DNA of 64,000 nucleotides from Subtercola sp. PAMC28395 (GTDB lineage Bacteria > Actinomycetota > Actinomycetes > Actinomycetales > Microbacteriaceae): NCBI RefSeq assembly GCF_018889995.1, contig NZ_CP076547.1, positions 372,001-436,000 of the forward strand, read 5' to 3'. Under the pieces are notes generated by a model that worked only from the letters and a program-made list of their open reading frames with translations, was not told the DNA's origin and did not search any database. Below, piece by piece: positions 1-8,871 of this stretch (the first letter of the stretch is position 1; each line of letters starts with the position of its first letter). The position numbers and the translations under genes are program-made.

Positions 1-201
1 GCCGGTGATCTTGATCATCGTGTAGAGGTTGTAGATCGGGATGATCGCGGCCCATCCGGGCCGCCCCGCTTTGCGGAAGGTGGCCCAGAGACCGATGACG
101 GTGAGAATGGCGAAGACGAGCCCGAACCCCTGCCCGTAGATCTGGCCACCGCCGATACCGTAGTTCGCCTGGTCGGCCAGAATGCTCACTGCATGCATCA
201 T
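1..201 (-). CDS. Membrane protein, DUF5684-like (partial, runs off the window)
   Basis: The reading frame starts at the ATG ending at 201 (a second in-frame ATG ends at 198) behind a GGAG ribosome site, and runs off the left edge. The visible 67 residues hold a short N-terminus, one hydrophobic segment (FGLVFAILTVIGLWA) and the motif KAGRPGWAAIIPIYN, which is typical of the DUF5684 family of small actinobacterial membrane proteins. Function is unknown. It may be cotranscribed with the small membrane protein genes and lysS upstream on the same strand. The C-terminus cannot be judged. Confidence 0.7.
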   Translation of the reverse strand, partial: MMHAVSILADQANYGIGGGQIYGQGFGLVFAILTVIGLWATFRKAGRPGWAAIIPIYNLYTMIKITG

Positions 202-279
202 TGCTCTCCTCGTGGTCGCGCTTCACAGCATAGTGAAGCCACGGGGACTGGCGGGGCCTGCCTGAACGGTTCGCGACCG

Positions 280-438
280 CTACATGCCGCGTCTGGCGCG
301 CTCTTCGGCCTCATATTTCGCGAGAACCTTGCGCTCCGTCTTGTCTGAGCGGATGATCGCCCGCATGATGAACCAGAACAGGAGCCCGACGGCCACAGTC
401 GGCAGAAGCACAGCACAGACAGCCAGAAAGTCACTCAT
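280..438 (-). CDS. Small single-span membrane protein (52 aa)
   Basis: This 52-residue frame starts ATG at 438 and ends TAG at 280. Residues 4-29 are hydrophobic (a single transmembrane helix), followed by a charged tail rich in Lys, Glu and Arg. It lies in a series of three tiny membrane proteins downstream of lysS on the same strand, separated by only 34 bp from the next frame. No family is recognised; the topology and tight spacing support a real gene. Function unknown. Confidence 0.55.
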   Translation of the reverse strand: MSDFLAVCAVLLPTVAVGLLFWFIMRAIIRSDKTERKVLAKYEAEERARRGM

Positions 439-472
439 AACGTCTCCACCCTACGCCCGAATCCTGCGGTGA

Positions 473-640
473 TCATTTCGTGACGAACTGCACGAAGCCG
501 ACGATCAGGAAGGTCAGGCCCACGCCCGCCACGACGAGCCGCGCATAGAGAAGCCGGCGACGTTTCTGCTCGGCGTCCGCCGCATCGTTCTCACCAGCAT
601 CCGTCGAGTCATCGGGTTCGCGCCCATCGTCGTTCGACAT
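473..640 (-). CDS. Small membrane protein with acidic N-terminus (55 aa)
   Basis: A 55-residue frame from ATG at 640. The first 24 residues are strongly acidic (many Asp and Glu), then a KRRR basic cluster precedes one transmembrane helix at about residues 32-52. The positive cluster before the helix predicts a cytoplasmic N-terminus. It begins two bases before the stop of the neighbouring small gene, so the two are probably cotranslated. An upstream extension of the frame is open, but the internal ATG fits the compact operon. Function unknown. Confidence 0.5.
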   Translation of the reverse strand: MSNDDGREPDDSTDAGENDAADAEQKRRRLLYARLVVAGVGLTFLIVGFVQFVTK

Positions 641-642
641 GG

Positions 643-786
643 TCAGTGACCGCCAGTGACGATGCCGATGATGCCCGAGACGAGAAAGTAGAGCCCCACG
701 GCACCGACTCCGACCCAGATCATGATGCGCGTCGTCGTCGGCTTGTTGTTCTTCTTGTCGTCTTTGTCTTCGGGAACGTAGCTCAT
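643..786 (-). CDS. Small membrane protein (47 aa)
   Basis: A 47-residue frame, ATG at 786 behind AGAGAAGA. The N-terminal 20 residues are charged (EDKDDKKNNK), followed by one hydrophobic helix at about residues 21-43. It starts 55 bp after the lysS stop on the same strand and is the first of three consecutive small membrane proteins, so it is likely the distal part of the lysS transcript. No family assignment can be made. Confidence 0.5.
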   Translation of the reverse strand: MSYVPEDKDDKKNNKPTTTRIMIWVGVGAVGLYFLVSGIIGIVTGGH

Positions 787-841
787 CGTCTTCTCTTTTC
801 GCTCGGGCGCCGATCGGTTTTCGAGGCGGCACCCACGGAGG

Positions 842-2455
842 TCATTTGACCAGGGGGAACAGGATCGTCTCGCGAATGCCGAGCCCGGTCAGGGCCATCA
901 GCAGGCGGTCGATCCCCATTCCCATGCCCCCTGAGGGAGGCATACCGAACTCGAGTGCCCGCAGGAACTCCTCGTCGAGGCGCATCGCCTCGTCGTCGCC
1001 GGCGGCGCCAAGCAGTGCCTGCTCGATGAAACGCTCCCTCTGGATGACCGGGTCGACCAGCTCGGAGTAGGCCGTCGCCAGCTCGAACCCCCTGATGTAG
1101 AGATCCCACTTCTCGACGACCCCGGCAATGGAGCGGTGAGAGCGCGTGAGCGGGCTGGTCTCGAGCGGGAAGTCCATCACGAACGTCGGGCGCACGAGCG
1201 AGCCCTTGACGAAGTGCTCCCAGAGTTCTTCGACGTACTTGCCGTGGTTCGGAAGGTGCACCTCGACGCCCTCGAGAGCGGCAAGCGCCTTGAGTTCATC
1301 TGTCGGCGTCTGGGGGGTGATCGTCACGCCGGCAGCCTCACTCAGCGACTCATACATGCTGATGCGGTCCCAGTCGCCTCCGAGGTCGTACTCGGTGCCG
1401 TCGGCCCACGTCACGACGTGAGAACCGGAGACCGCGAGCGCGGCGTTCTGGATCATCGTCTGCGTGAGAGTGGCCATCGTGTTGTAGTCGCCGTAGGCCT
1501 CGTATGCTTCGAGCATGGCGAACTCGGGCGAGTGAGTAGAGTCGGCGCCTTCATTGCGGAAGTTGCGATTGATCTCGAAGACGCGGTCGATGCCGCCGAC
1601 GACGGCCCGCTTGAGAAAGAGCTCCGGTGCGATCCGCAGAAACAACTCCGTGTCGAACGCGTTGCTGTGGGTCGAGAACGGCCTGGCCGCCGCTCCCCCG
1701 TGCATGGTCTGCAGCATCGGAGTCTCGACCTCGATGAAGTCACGGTCGGCGAAGGTCTTGCGCAGGCTCGCCACGGCAGCTGCACGCGTTCGCACCATCA
1801 CCCGCGCCTCGTCGCGCACGATGAGGTCGAGGTACCGGTTGCGCATGCGCGTCTCTTCGTTGAGCTCGGAGTGCAGGTTCGGCAGCGGCAACAACGCCTT
1901 AGACGCGATCTTCCACTCGGCCACCATCACCGAGAGCTCCCCACGACGGGAGGAGATGACCTCGCCGCTGACGAAGAGGTGATCACCGAGATCGACGAAC
2001 TCCTTGAAACCCGCGAGCGCCTCCTCGCCGACCAGTGCGAGCGAGACCATGGCCTGGATGCGCGTTCCGTCGCCGGACTGCAGCGACACGAAGCACAGCT
2101 TGCCCGTGTTTCGCAGGTGCACCACCCGGCCTGCGAGGCCCACGACATCGCCGGTCGTCTCATCGGCCACGAGGTCGCCGTACTTCGCCCGCACGGCCGG
2201 AATGGTCGTGGTGATGGGCACCGAAACGGGGTACGCCTCGACACCGCTCTCGTTCAGGCGCTCGCGCTTACCGAGCCTGATCAGCTTCTGCTCGTTCGTC
2301 GCGGCAGCCTCAGCGGCGGCCTCAGCGGCGGCCTCAGCGGCTGCGGCCTCCGCCGCAGCATCATTGGCGAGCGCGTCGGCCGCGGCGATTCGTGCGCTGG
2401 CCTCGCCGCCCTTCGGGTCAGCTGCGAGGTCAGGATGTTCGGGGTTGCTGGTCAT
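842..2455 (-). CDS. lysS: Lysyl-tRNA synthetase, class II
   Basis: Charges tRNA-Lys with lysine in the cytoplasm. The 537-residue protein has an Ala/Glu-rich N-terminal extension (about residues 25-52), then the OB-fold anticodon-binding domain (from about residue 60) and the class II catalytic core: motif 2 [20 protein letters not shown] and motif 3 [13 protein letters not shown] near the C-terminus. The extension is encoded by short GCC-rich tandem repeats at about 2300-2350 and is probably disordered. AAGGAG lies 9 bases upstream of the ATG. It sits directly downstream of panC, as in many actinobacteria. Confidence 0.97.
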   Translation of the reverse strand: MTSNPEHPDLAADPKGGEASARIAAADALANDAAAEAAAAEAAAEAAAEAAATNEQKLIRLGKRERLNESGVEAYPVSVPITTTIPAVRAKYGDLVADETTGDVVGLAGRVVHLRNTGKLCFVSLQSGDGTRIQAMVSLALVGEEALAGFKEFVDLGDHLFVSGEVISSRRGELSVMVAEWKIASKALLPLPNLHSELNEETRMRNRYLDLIVRDEARVMVRTRAAAVASLRKTFADRDFIEVETPMLQTMHGGAAARPFSTHSNAFDTELFLRIAPELFLKRAVVGGIDRVFEINRNFRNEGADSTHSPEFAMLEAYEAYGDYNTMATLTQTMIQNAALAVSGSHVVTWADGTEYDLGGDWDRISMYESLSEAAGVTITPQTPTDELKALAALEGVEVHLPNHGKYVEELWEHFVKGSLVRPTFVMDFPLETSPLTRSHRSIAGVVEKWDLYIRGFELATAYSELVDPVIQRERFIEQALLGAAGDDEAMRLDEEFLRALEFGMPPSGGMGMGIDRLLMALTGLGIRETILFPLVK

Positions 2456-2505
2456 GCGAAGAAGCTCCTTGAAGTCGCCCCAAGTTTACGTGGCGCGCCG
2501 CACGG

Positions 2506-3423
2506 TCAACCGCCGAGGTACACGGATTCGTTGTCGATGAGCCTCGTCGAACCCACCCGGGCGGCAACGGCGACGATGGCCTTGCCGTGGTAGTTGTCGT
2601 CGACCGGGAGGAACGTCGTCGGGTTCACCACCGCCAGGTACTCGAGCTTCACCAGCGGCTCCCCCATGCTCGCCGACTGCGCGGCAGCGATCACGGCGTC
2701 GATTCCACTCGAGGCTGCGGAATCCGCCGCTTCGAGCGTCTGCGACAGAACGCGGGCAGCGAGTCGCTCACCTCTGTCGAGAAAACGGTTTCGGCTCGAG
2801 AGCGCGAGTCCATCATCCTCTCGCACCGTCTCGACCACCTCGACCACGACGGGAATGTTCAGGTCGCGAACCATCCGGCTGACGACGAAGACCTGCTGGG
2901 CATCCTTCTGCCCGAAGAGCACAACGTCGGGTCGCGTGATGTTGAGGAGCTTGTTGACGACAACGAGCACGCCGTCGAAGTGCCCGGCGCGACTGCGGCC
3001 TTCGAGCAGGTTGCCGACATTGCCAGCCGACATCTTGGTCTGGGTCTTGCCGTCGGGGTACATCTCCGCGGCGCTCGGGGCGAAGACGATGATCTCGCTC
3101 ACCGACGTCATCCCGGAGCCGGCTCGCGGTACCGCCGAGGCGCTGGCCTCGTCGAGCGCCGCACGATCGCCGCTCAAGTCGCGGGGGTAGCGGTCGAGGT
3201 CTTCTGCCTCACCGAACTGCAGCGGATTGACGAAGATCGAGACCACGACGACATCGGCCACTTCACGCGCGCGGGCGACCAGAGCAAGGTGGCCGGCATG
3301 CAGTGCACCCATGGTCGGCACCAGCGCCACCACAGGGTTGGCATTGCCCTGGCTTCGTGCGTCGTGCGTGGCGGCTGCGATCTGTTCGCGCACTTCTGCG
3401 ATCGAAACAGCGAGTATCGACAC
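2506..3423 (-). CDS. panC: Pantothenate synthetase (pantoate-beta-alanine ligase)
   Basis: Condenses pantoate with beta-alanine using ATP in coenzyme A biosynthesis. The 305-residue protein shows the nucleotidyltransferase signature VPTMGALHAGH, then the pantoate-site segment SIFVNPLQF and the ATP-site run VLFGQKDAQQ. A short serine/alanine-rich insertion (about residues 88-108) separates the early Rossmann segment from the region with MYPDG. It lies 36 bp after the DUF2520 gene and 50 bp before lysS, all in one direction, so a common transcript is likely. Confidence 0.96.
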   Translation of the reverse strand: MSILAVSIAEVREQIAAATHDARSQGNANPVVALVPTMGALHAGHLALVARAREVADVVVVSIFVNPLQFGEAEDLDRYPRDLSGDRAALDEASASAVPRAGSGMTSVSEIIVFAPSAAEMYPDGKTQTKMSAGNVGNLLEGRSRAGHFDGVLVVVNKLLNITRPDVVLFGQKDAQQVFVVSRMVRDLNIPVVVEVVETVREDDGLALSSRNRFLDRGERLAARVLSQTLEAADSAASSGIDAVIAAAQSASMGEPLVKLEYLAVVNPTTFLPVDDNYHGKAIVAVAARVGSTRLIDNESVYLGG

Positions 3424-3459
3424 CGAATCTCCTTTTTTAACCCCGATGAATGCTACCGG

Positions 3460-4179
3460 CTACGAGCCGAGGGGCAGCGCATCATCGGGCCCCGCTGCTC
3501 GAAGCAGCGCATTCTCGACCGAGGAGCGCACCAGTGGCCCGAGCACGCGACCGGGCGCAGCCATGCCGATCGAGGCCAGGATGCCCGTGGCCTGGTCGAC
3601 GATCGAACTCGAGAAGCTGGTGGCGGTTTCGATCGCCTCGGCGTAGGCCGTTCGATCGCGTTCGGCGACGATCACGGGCTCTCCGCCCATCTCCACAACG
3701 AGGGCCTGCCCGATCGGGAGCACGGGGCCGGGAGCAGTGACAGCGAAATACGTGCCGGCGAGCCGGGCGATGTCGATACTCGAACCGGTGAACGCCATCG
3801 CAGGGTGCAGTGCCAAGGGGATTGCACCGGAGGCGAGGGCCGGTGCCAGCACCTCGATGCCGAACTCGGCAGCCGTGTGCACCACGAGTTGCCCGGGTTG
3901 CCACGCCTGTGTTGCGGCAAGCCCTTCGACGAGACTGCGCAGCTGATCGGTCGGCACGGCGAGGATCACGAGCTCGCTGCGCTCGATGAGGTCTGGAATC
4001 GCCAGGAACGGCACCCCGGGCAGCATCGCTTCGGCACGCTCCCGGCTGGCTTCCGACACGGCTGCCACCCCGACGATGGCGTGCCCCGCGCCGGCCAGCG
4101 CGGCACCGAGAACGGGGCCGACGTGCCCTGCTCCGATGATGCCGATGCCGAGCCGGCCTGATCGCTGCTGGGGGTTCAT
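3460..4179 (-). CDS. Rossmann-like / DUF2520 domain oxidoreductase-type protein
   Basis: A 239-residue protein starting at ATG 4179 with a nucleotide-binding motif, GIGIIGAGHVGPVLG, at the N-terminus, as in NADP-dependent reductases. The C-terminal half matches the DUF2520 helical domain (the ALHPAMAFTG segment is characteristic). The frame is open for 74 more codons upstream, but that stretch is low-complexity and reads against the PH-domain gene. Its fixed place beside panC suggests a role around pantoate or pantothenate synthesis; this is inferred from context and no reaction is proven. Confidence 0.85.
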   Translation of the reverse strand: MNPQQRSGRLGIGIIGAGHVGPVLGAALAGAGHAIVGVAAVSEASRERAEAMLPGVPFLAIPDLIERSELVILAVPTDQLRSLVEGLAATQAWQPGQLVVHTAAEFGIEVLAPALASGAIPLALHPAMAFTGSSIDIARLAGTYFAVTAPGPVLPIGQALVVEMGGEPVIVAERDRTAYAEAIETATSFSSSIVDQATGILASIGMAAPGRVLGPLVRSSVENALLRAAGPDDALPLGS

Positions 4180-4246
4180 CGTTGCCTGTTCATGGTTGGA
4201 GTGGATCGCTCGGGTTGGAGGGTGCTGGGGTGACTCATCGAGTGGC

Positions 4247-6013
4247 TCACGGTCGGGAGACGTCGAGCCCTGGCGGCGCCGACTGCGCTGACGGAGCAGC
4301 CTGCTCCACGATCGGTCCTGCGGCAGCGCCGTGTTCTGCGGACGGCGACGCCGGCGACAAGACCACGTGCTCGCGTGACTCGGCCCAGCGGTGCGAACCA
4401 TCCGCTTCGGCCGCTCGCACAGCCCCGTCAGAGAGCAACCTGAATGCTTCCAGGGCCTCGCGCCGGCCGATCACACCGAGAGTCGCCCGAACGGGGCCTG
4501 CAATCGTATTGAACTGCAATTGCGCCAGATCGAGCGCCCGGCGCACCGGCCCCTGCGCAACGTGAAGGCTCTGCAGTCGCGCGAGAGGAACAACACTCAG
4601 GCGTCGCCAGATGAAGCCGCTACGAAGCAGAACCGCGTCGGAGGTCACCGCCAGCCCCGTGCGCCGATACGAGAGCGGCCGTAGCGAGAACGCGCGCCGG
4701 GGGGCATCGGCGAAACCATTGCCTGAGCGAGCCGACAGTCCGGCGAGCACGAGCTCCTGGATCTCCTGGCCCGCACTGCCGGGCAGCAACAGCCCCAGCA
4801 CCTTCTGCACGTCTCCGGCACGGCCCACCGGCAGCAGCAGGGTGTGGGGTTGGCTCGAGCCGCTCCGGCTCGACGCGTGACCAGCCCTGTTGATGCGGAT
4901 CATCCACCACCCTGCCGGCCGCCAGAGAATGGGCTGCGTCACCTCTATCGCGTGGATGCGGCCGGGAGGCAGCGTGTCGTTGCTCGTGCTGAACATGCCG
5001 AATCCGACGCGCACTCCGTCGGCGGTGCCGGCGATCGAATAGCGCAGGGACTTGCTGAACCGCCGCCAGTAGTAGCCGAGCGAACCGATGACGCTCGGCA
5101 GCAGCAGGAAGAGCACGAAGAACCGGTGGCCCCACAACGTCGAGACGAAGAGCCCCGCTATCACCAGCAGCAACACGACAGTGAATTCGCTGAGCACCAG
5201 CGAACCGATCAACCTGCCGGGAGTGATCTTCACCACGGATTCGGGCGGGGCCGTGTCAGGGTCGAGTTCGGGTGCCAGCAACTCGTGCACTCTGCGCTGC
5301 AGCAGGCCATCATCCACCTTCACCGGTGCCGCCCCGGCCACCGTTGTGGTCGCATCCGCCACCAGCCCGGTTTCAGCATTCACAGCTCCCGCGCCGGCCG
5401 CATTCGCTGTGGCGGTGTGCTCTTCGGCACGAACTCCGGATGCCCGGCTCAGGATCTCGCGCCGAAGCTCATCGACCTGCCCCGACCCGAGGTACGCCAG
5501 CTCGACCTTCGCGTCCTGGCCCGCGACGCTGAGCTCGATCTTCGCCGCCCCGAAGAACCGTGCGAACAGGGGGCGCGTGATGTGGATGCCCTGCAACCTG
5601 TCGAGCCGCGCCTTGCGGTGATGCCGGAACAGAACTCCGCTTCGCACCTCGACCGCGTCAGCGCCGATACGGAAGCTGTGCATGCGCCAGGCCACAGCGA
5701 ACGATCCGACGGCGATGAGGAGTATTCCAGCGATCACCAGGATCGCGACGCCTGTCTGGCCCCTGTCGTAGACCATCGCGATGATGTCCCCGTTGTCACC
5801 GGGCCCTCCGCCGCCGCCCGGACCCCCGCCATTTGCTGGCCCTGTGCCGATGAAGAACTCCACCAGCCGCTCCCGCAGGTTCGCCAACACGAAACCCACG
5901 ATGGCGACCAGCCAGAAGCCGCCCTTCAGAAGCGGTGACGCCCAGTGCAGGCGGTGCCATTCACCGTCGACCAGCCTGGCCGTGGCACCCGTGGGCAGCC
6001 CACCGGTGGTCAC
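4247..6013 (-). CDS. Large multi-domain bacterial PH (YdbS-like, bPH2) membrane protein
   Basis: A 588-residue membrane protein with several transmembrane pairs (about residues 32-50, 90-110 and 255-300) and repeated bPH2 domains, recognisable by RSGVLFRHHRKARLDRLQGI and RSGFIWRRLSVVPLARLQSL. A Gly-rich linker (about residues 60-75) and an Ala-rich linker separate blocks. Its start overlaps the stop of the smaller PH gene by 4 bp (ATGA), implying translational coupling. The paired PH genes are a conserved part of the actinobacterial fol cluster; their function is unknown. Confidence 0.85.
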   Translation of the reverse strand: MTTGGLPTGATARLVDGEWHRLHWASPLLKGGFWLVAIVGFVLANLRERLVEFFIGTGPANGGGPGGGGGPGDNGDIIAMVYDRGQTGVAILVIAGILLIAVGSFAVAWRMHSFRIGADAVEVRSGVLFRHHRKARLDRLQGIHITRPLFARFFGAAKIELSVAGQDAKVELAYLGSGQVDELRREILSRASGVRAEEHTATANAAGAGAVNAETGLVADATTTVAGAAPVKVDDGLLQRRVHELLAPELDPDTAPPESVVKITPGRLIGSLVLSEFTVVLLLVIAGLFVSTLWGHRFFVLFLLLPSVIGSLGYYWRRFSKSLRYSIAGTADGVRVGFGMFSTSNDTLPPGRIHAIEVTQPILWRPAGWWMIRINRAGHASSRSGSSQPHTLLLPVGRAGDVQKVLGLLLPGSAGQEIQELVLAGLSARSGNGFADAPRRAFSLRPLSYRRTGLAVTSDAVLLRSGFIWRRLSVVPLARLQSLHVAQGPVRRALDLAQLQFNTIAGPVRATLGVIGRREALEAFRLLSDGAVRAAEADGSHRWAESREHVVLSPASPSAEHGAAAGPIVEQAAPSAQSAPPGLDVSRP

Positions 6014-6507
6014 AGTCCAGACCGCCGCTGCTCGGCCAACCTCACGAGCGTGTCGCGAAGCTCGTCGGCCTCTGCTTCGGGGAGACCGGGAATCGAGACT
6101 CCGGTCGTTGCTGCGGCGGTCACGAACTTCAGGTCGCTGAGCCCGAGCGCGCGTCCCAGTGGCCCCCTGTTGATGTCGATGAGTTGCATGCGGCCGTAGG
6201 GCACCGCCACAATGCGGAAGAACATGATCCCCCGCCTGAAGAGCAGGTCATCGTCGCGCAACTGGAACCCGTACGCGCGGGCGCGCCGGGGGGCGACCAC
6301 CAGCAGGATGATCGTTACCAGCACTGCGGCCCCGAGCATCCACCACCCGAACCACGCGCCGGCGACCACGATGAAGAAGACGCTCACACCAGCCAGCACG
6401 ACTCCCGTGACGAACGAGGCCGCGATCTCGACGGCGACGTATTTCGGGCTGACCCGACGCCAAGTACCCTCGAATGAGAGCCTGCTCGAATCAGTGGGAG
6501 TGCTCAC
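6010..6507 (-). CDS. PH domain-containing membrane protein (YdbS-like)
   Basis: A 165-residue protein that I start at GTG 6507, four bases after the DUF3180 stop; the longer upstream frame lies inside DUF3180. Two adjacent transmembrane helices (about residues 24-65) are followed by a bPH2 domain containing DDDLLFRRGIMFFRIVAVPYG. It is coupled to the large PH protein downstream by a 4-bp overlap. Similar pairs occur as YdbS/YdbT in Bacillus. The role is not established. Confidence 0.85.
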   Translation of the reverse strand: MSTPTDSSRLSFEGTWRRVSPKYVAVEIAASFVTGVVLAGVSVFFIVVAGAWFGWWMLGAAVLVTIILLVVAPRRARAYGFQLRDDDLLFRRGIMFFRIVAVPYGRMQLIDINRGPLGRALGLSDLKFVTAAATTGVSIPGLPEAEADELRDTLVRLAEQRRSGL

Positions 6508-6511
6508 TGCC

Positions 6512-6997
6512 TCAGCCCAATCGTCTGTCTGGCGCGGGTTGCCCGTCGTCCGGGTTGCGATCGTCGGGCGGTAGCGTGCAGAGCTTCTCGGCGACCAGCC
6601 CGCACGCCAGCAGCACAGCACCGGCAACGGCGGCCGCAATGCTGAGCCAGAGCGAGGCGACCGCGGGGATGACGGCTCGCGTGAGCAGGTAGACGACGAC
6701 GCCGAGACCGACCCCCGCGATCAGCGAACCGACCATGCTCGACGCCTTCGCCAGTACGGCGACGCGCATTGCCCGGAACGGATTGATCGGGTGCGGGTTG
6801 GTGCCCCGGATCGCGCGAGCGATCGGCACGGCGAGCGCAACGACGATCGCGGCCGCGGCGACGAGGGTGATGGAGAGCGAGAGAGGCAGGGCGACGATCG
6901 GTTGCCCAGAGGAAGCGAGCGCGACCTCGAGGAAGAAGCCGAGGAACGCCCCCGCGATTCCGAGGAGAACGAGGGTGACGGGGCGCGTACGCTTCAT
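6512..6997 (-). CDS. DUF3180 family membrane protein
   Basis: A 161-residue protein with four hydrophobic helices (about residues 10-30, 40-60, 82-105 and 115-140), matching the DUF3180 family found almost only in actinobacteria beside folK. The ATG at 6997 overlaps the folK stop (ATGA), so translation is coupled. The biochemical role is unknown; the constant neighbourhood suggests a link to folate synthesis or to envelope proteins of the same operon. Confidence 0.85.
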   Translation of the reverse strand: MKRTRPVTLVLLGIAGAFLGFFLEVALASSGQPIVALPLSLSITLVAAAAIVVALAVPIARAIRGTNPHPINPFRAMRVAVLAKASSMVGSLIAGVGLGVVVYLLTRAVIPAVASLWLSIAAAVAGAVLLACGLVAEKLCTLPPDDRNPDDGQPAPDRRLG

Positions 6998-7518
6998 CGC
7001 ACCCACCCGGCGAAGAGCCGCGGGCTCTCGTAGGTCTCTGCCAGCAGCTCATCGATGGGGCCCTTGCCCAGCAGCGTGGCGTGGGGCGCGATCTCATGCC
7101 ACGGCGCCAGCACGAACGATCGCTCGAACGCACGCGGGTGGGGCAGGGTGAGCACTTCATCGCTCTGTTCGAGGTCAGCGAACGTGATGAGGTCGAGGTC
7201 CAGGGTGCGGTCGCCCCAGCGCTCGGCCCGCACCCGGTCGTGGGTCTGCTCGATGCCCTGCAGGGCAGCGAGCAGCTGGTGCGCGGTGAGGGCCGATCGA
7301 ACGAGCATGACGGCGTTGAGGTAGGCGGGCGCCGAGAGGTCGATTCCCTCCGGCTTGAGGGCGTCGGTCTCGTACAGGCTCGAGACCGCGTCGACGATCA
7401 CACCGTCGAGGGCCTCGATCTCAGCCACGGCAGACCGCAGGGTTGCCTCGCGGTCGCCGAGGTTGCTGCCGAGCGCGATCACTGCGGGCAGCGTGACGCG
7501 CAGCTTCTCCTGCCTCAT
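6994..7518 (-). CDS. folK: 2-amino-4-hydroxy-6-hydroxymethyldihydropteridine pyrophosphokinase (HPPK)
   Basis: Transfers pyrophosphate from ATP to 6-hydroxymethyl-dihydropterin in folate synthesis. The 174-residue protein carries the N-terminal ALGSNLGDRE motif, the SSLYETDA strand region and the catalytic stretch RWGDRTLDLDLI, followed by LPHPRAFERSFVLAPW. Both ends overlap neighbours by 4 bp (folB upstream, DUF3180 downstream). Full length, with all expected motifs. Confidence 0.97.
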   Translation of the reverse strand: MRQEKLRVTLPAVIALGSNLGDREATLRSAVAEIEALDGVIVDAVSSLYETDALKPEGIDLSAPAYLNAVMLVRSALTAHQLLAALQGIEQTHDRVRAERWGDRTLDLDLITFADLEQSDEVLTLPHPRAFERSFVLAPWHEIAPHATLLGKGPIDELLAETYESPRLFAGWVR

Positions 7519-7985
7519 GCCCGTCTCCGAGTGATGGTGATCGAGACGTCGCCGAACGGAACGGCGATCGGCGCCTCCGGCTTGTGCACGGTCACCTGCA
7601 CACGGTCAGAGATCGCGTGCGCGAGAACGACGAGCGCCACCCGCTCTGCGAGGGTCTCGATCAGGTCGACGGGGTCTTTCGAGGCCGCCTCGACGATCTC
7701 GCTCGCGAGGTCACCGTAGTGGAGCGTCTGGTCGATGTCGTCGCTTGCTGCCGCGTCGACGGTGTTCAGCCACACGGTCACGTCGATGATGAACGGTTGG
7801 CCATCGCGACGCTCGAAGTCGTAGACCCCATGGTTCGCCTGCACGGCGAGGCCTGTGAGGGTGAGTGAGTCGGGTTCCGTGGGCACGAGCAGGGTCGGTG
7901 GGTTCTGGGCTGACGGGGTCCCGCCCGGCGCGAATTCATCAGTCACGACGGCGACACTAGCGGATGCCCGGCCGATCTCACTCAT
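7515..7985 (-). CDS. folB: Dihydroneopterin aldolase
   Basis: Converts dihydroneopterin to 6-hydroxymethyl-dihydropterin and glycolaldehyde. I start it at ATG 7985, overlapping the end of folP, which gives 156 residues; residues 1-38 are an extension, and the conserved domain begins at LTLTGLAVQANHGVYDFER. The conserved ETLAERV segment and the C-terminal V(T)VHKPEAPI are present. An alternative start further inside the frame is possible, because the N-terminal extension is not conserved in the family. Confidence 0.93.
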   Translation of the reverse strand: MSEIGRASASVAVVTDEFAPGGTPSAQNPPTLLVPTEPDSLTLTGLAVQANHGVYDFERRDGQPFIIDVTVWLNTVDAAASDDIDQTLHYGDLASEIVEAASKDPVDLIETLAERVALVVLAHAISDRVQVTVHKPEAPIAVPFGDVSITITRRRA

Positions 7986-8871
7986 CGAGAGCCCCCGTCT
8001 TCCACGCCTCTGCCACGGCCAGCGCGGCAGTGGTTGTTGCAATGTCGTGAACTCTCACTGCCCAGGCGCCCGCCTGCGCGGCGAGCGCCGCGGCAACAGC
8101 GGAGCCGAAATCTCTCTCTTCCATTGCGTCACCGGCGGGCAGCAGCTCGCCGATGAACCGCTTTCGCGACGCGCCGACCACGACGGGCAGCCCGAACGAG
8201 GTGAGGGCGTCGAGGTGGCCCAGGATCTTCCAGTTGTGCTCGGAGTTCTTGGCGAAGCCGAGGCCCGGGTCGACCAGGAGCCGGTCGATCGCCACCCCCC
8301 GCACCACGAGCTCGGCCACCTGGTATTCGAGCTCGGCGCGAACCTCTGCAACAACGTCGGCGTACACGGCCCGAGAGTTCATGGTGTCACTGTGACCCCG
8401 CCAGTGCGAAACGATGATCGGGGCATCGAGTTCGATGATCGTGGGAGTCATCAGCGGGTCTGAGGCGGTGCCCGAAACGTCGTTGACGAGAATCGCACCA
8501 GCTTCGATCGCTGCCCGTGCGGTGGACGCGTTCATCGTGTCGATGCTCACGGCGATACCGTGCCGGGCCAGCTCGCGAATGACCGGAACCACACGATGCT
8601 GTTCTTCGGCGACAGGAACACGCCTGGCACCCGGCCGCGTCGATTCACCGCCGACGTCGATGAGGTCGGCCCCTGCCGCGACCAGTTCGAGGGCGTGCTG
8701 GATGGCGGCCTCCGAACGAAGCCAGCGCCCGCCATCGCTGAATGAATCGGTCGTCACGTTCACGATGCCCATGATGAGGGTACGGCCCTTCGGCAGACCC
8801 TCGAAGGTCTGCGGCACGACGTCGATCGCCGGCCGCCTTCTCCGCGAGAAGCCCTCGCCGACGTTGCTCAC
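7978..8871 (-). CDS. folP: Dihydropteroate synthase
   Basis: Joins hydroxymethyl-dihydropterin pyrophosphate to p-aminobenzoate; the target of sulfonamides. The 297-residue TIM-barrel protein has the signature MGIVNVTTDSFSDGG, the DVGGESTRPG loop, SIDTMNA, NDVSG and DPGLGFAK motifs, and SRKRFIG near the end. The order of conserved loops is complete, so it looks like a functional FolP rather than a FolP2 paralogue. It overlaps folE upstream by 4 bp and folB downstream by 8 bp. Confidence 0.97.
   Translation of the reverse strand: MSNVGEGFSRRRRPAIDVVPQTFEGLPKGRTLIMGIVNVTTDSFSDGGRWLRSEAAIQHALELVAAGADLIDVGGESTRPGARRVPVAEEQHRVVPVIRELARHGIAVSIDTMNASTARAAIEAGAILVNDVSGTASDPLMTPTIIELDAPIIVSHWRGHSDTMNSRAVYADVVAEVRAELEYQVAELVVRGVAIDRLLVDPGLGFAKNSEHNWKILGHLDALTSFGLPVVVGASRKRFIGELLPAGDAMEERDFGSAVAAALAAQAGAWAVRVHDIATTTAALAVAEAWKTGALDE

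Noticed and set aside
1136..2593. 485-residue open frame antisense to lysS, and 2587-4161 antisense to panC/DUF2520
   Set aside because: Both are antisense shadows created by high GC at third positions, without recognisable motifs, over conserved genes.
4844..5938. 364-residue frame antisense to the large PH-domain gene
   Set aside because: Composition is Arg/His/Gln-rich with no fold; the opposite strand has clear bPH2 motifs and operon overlaps.
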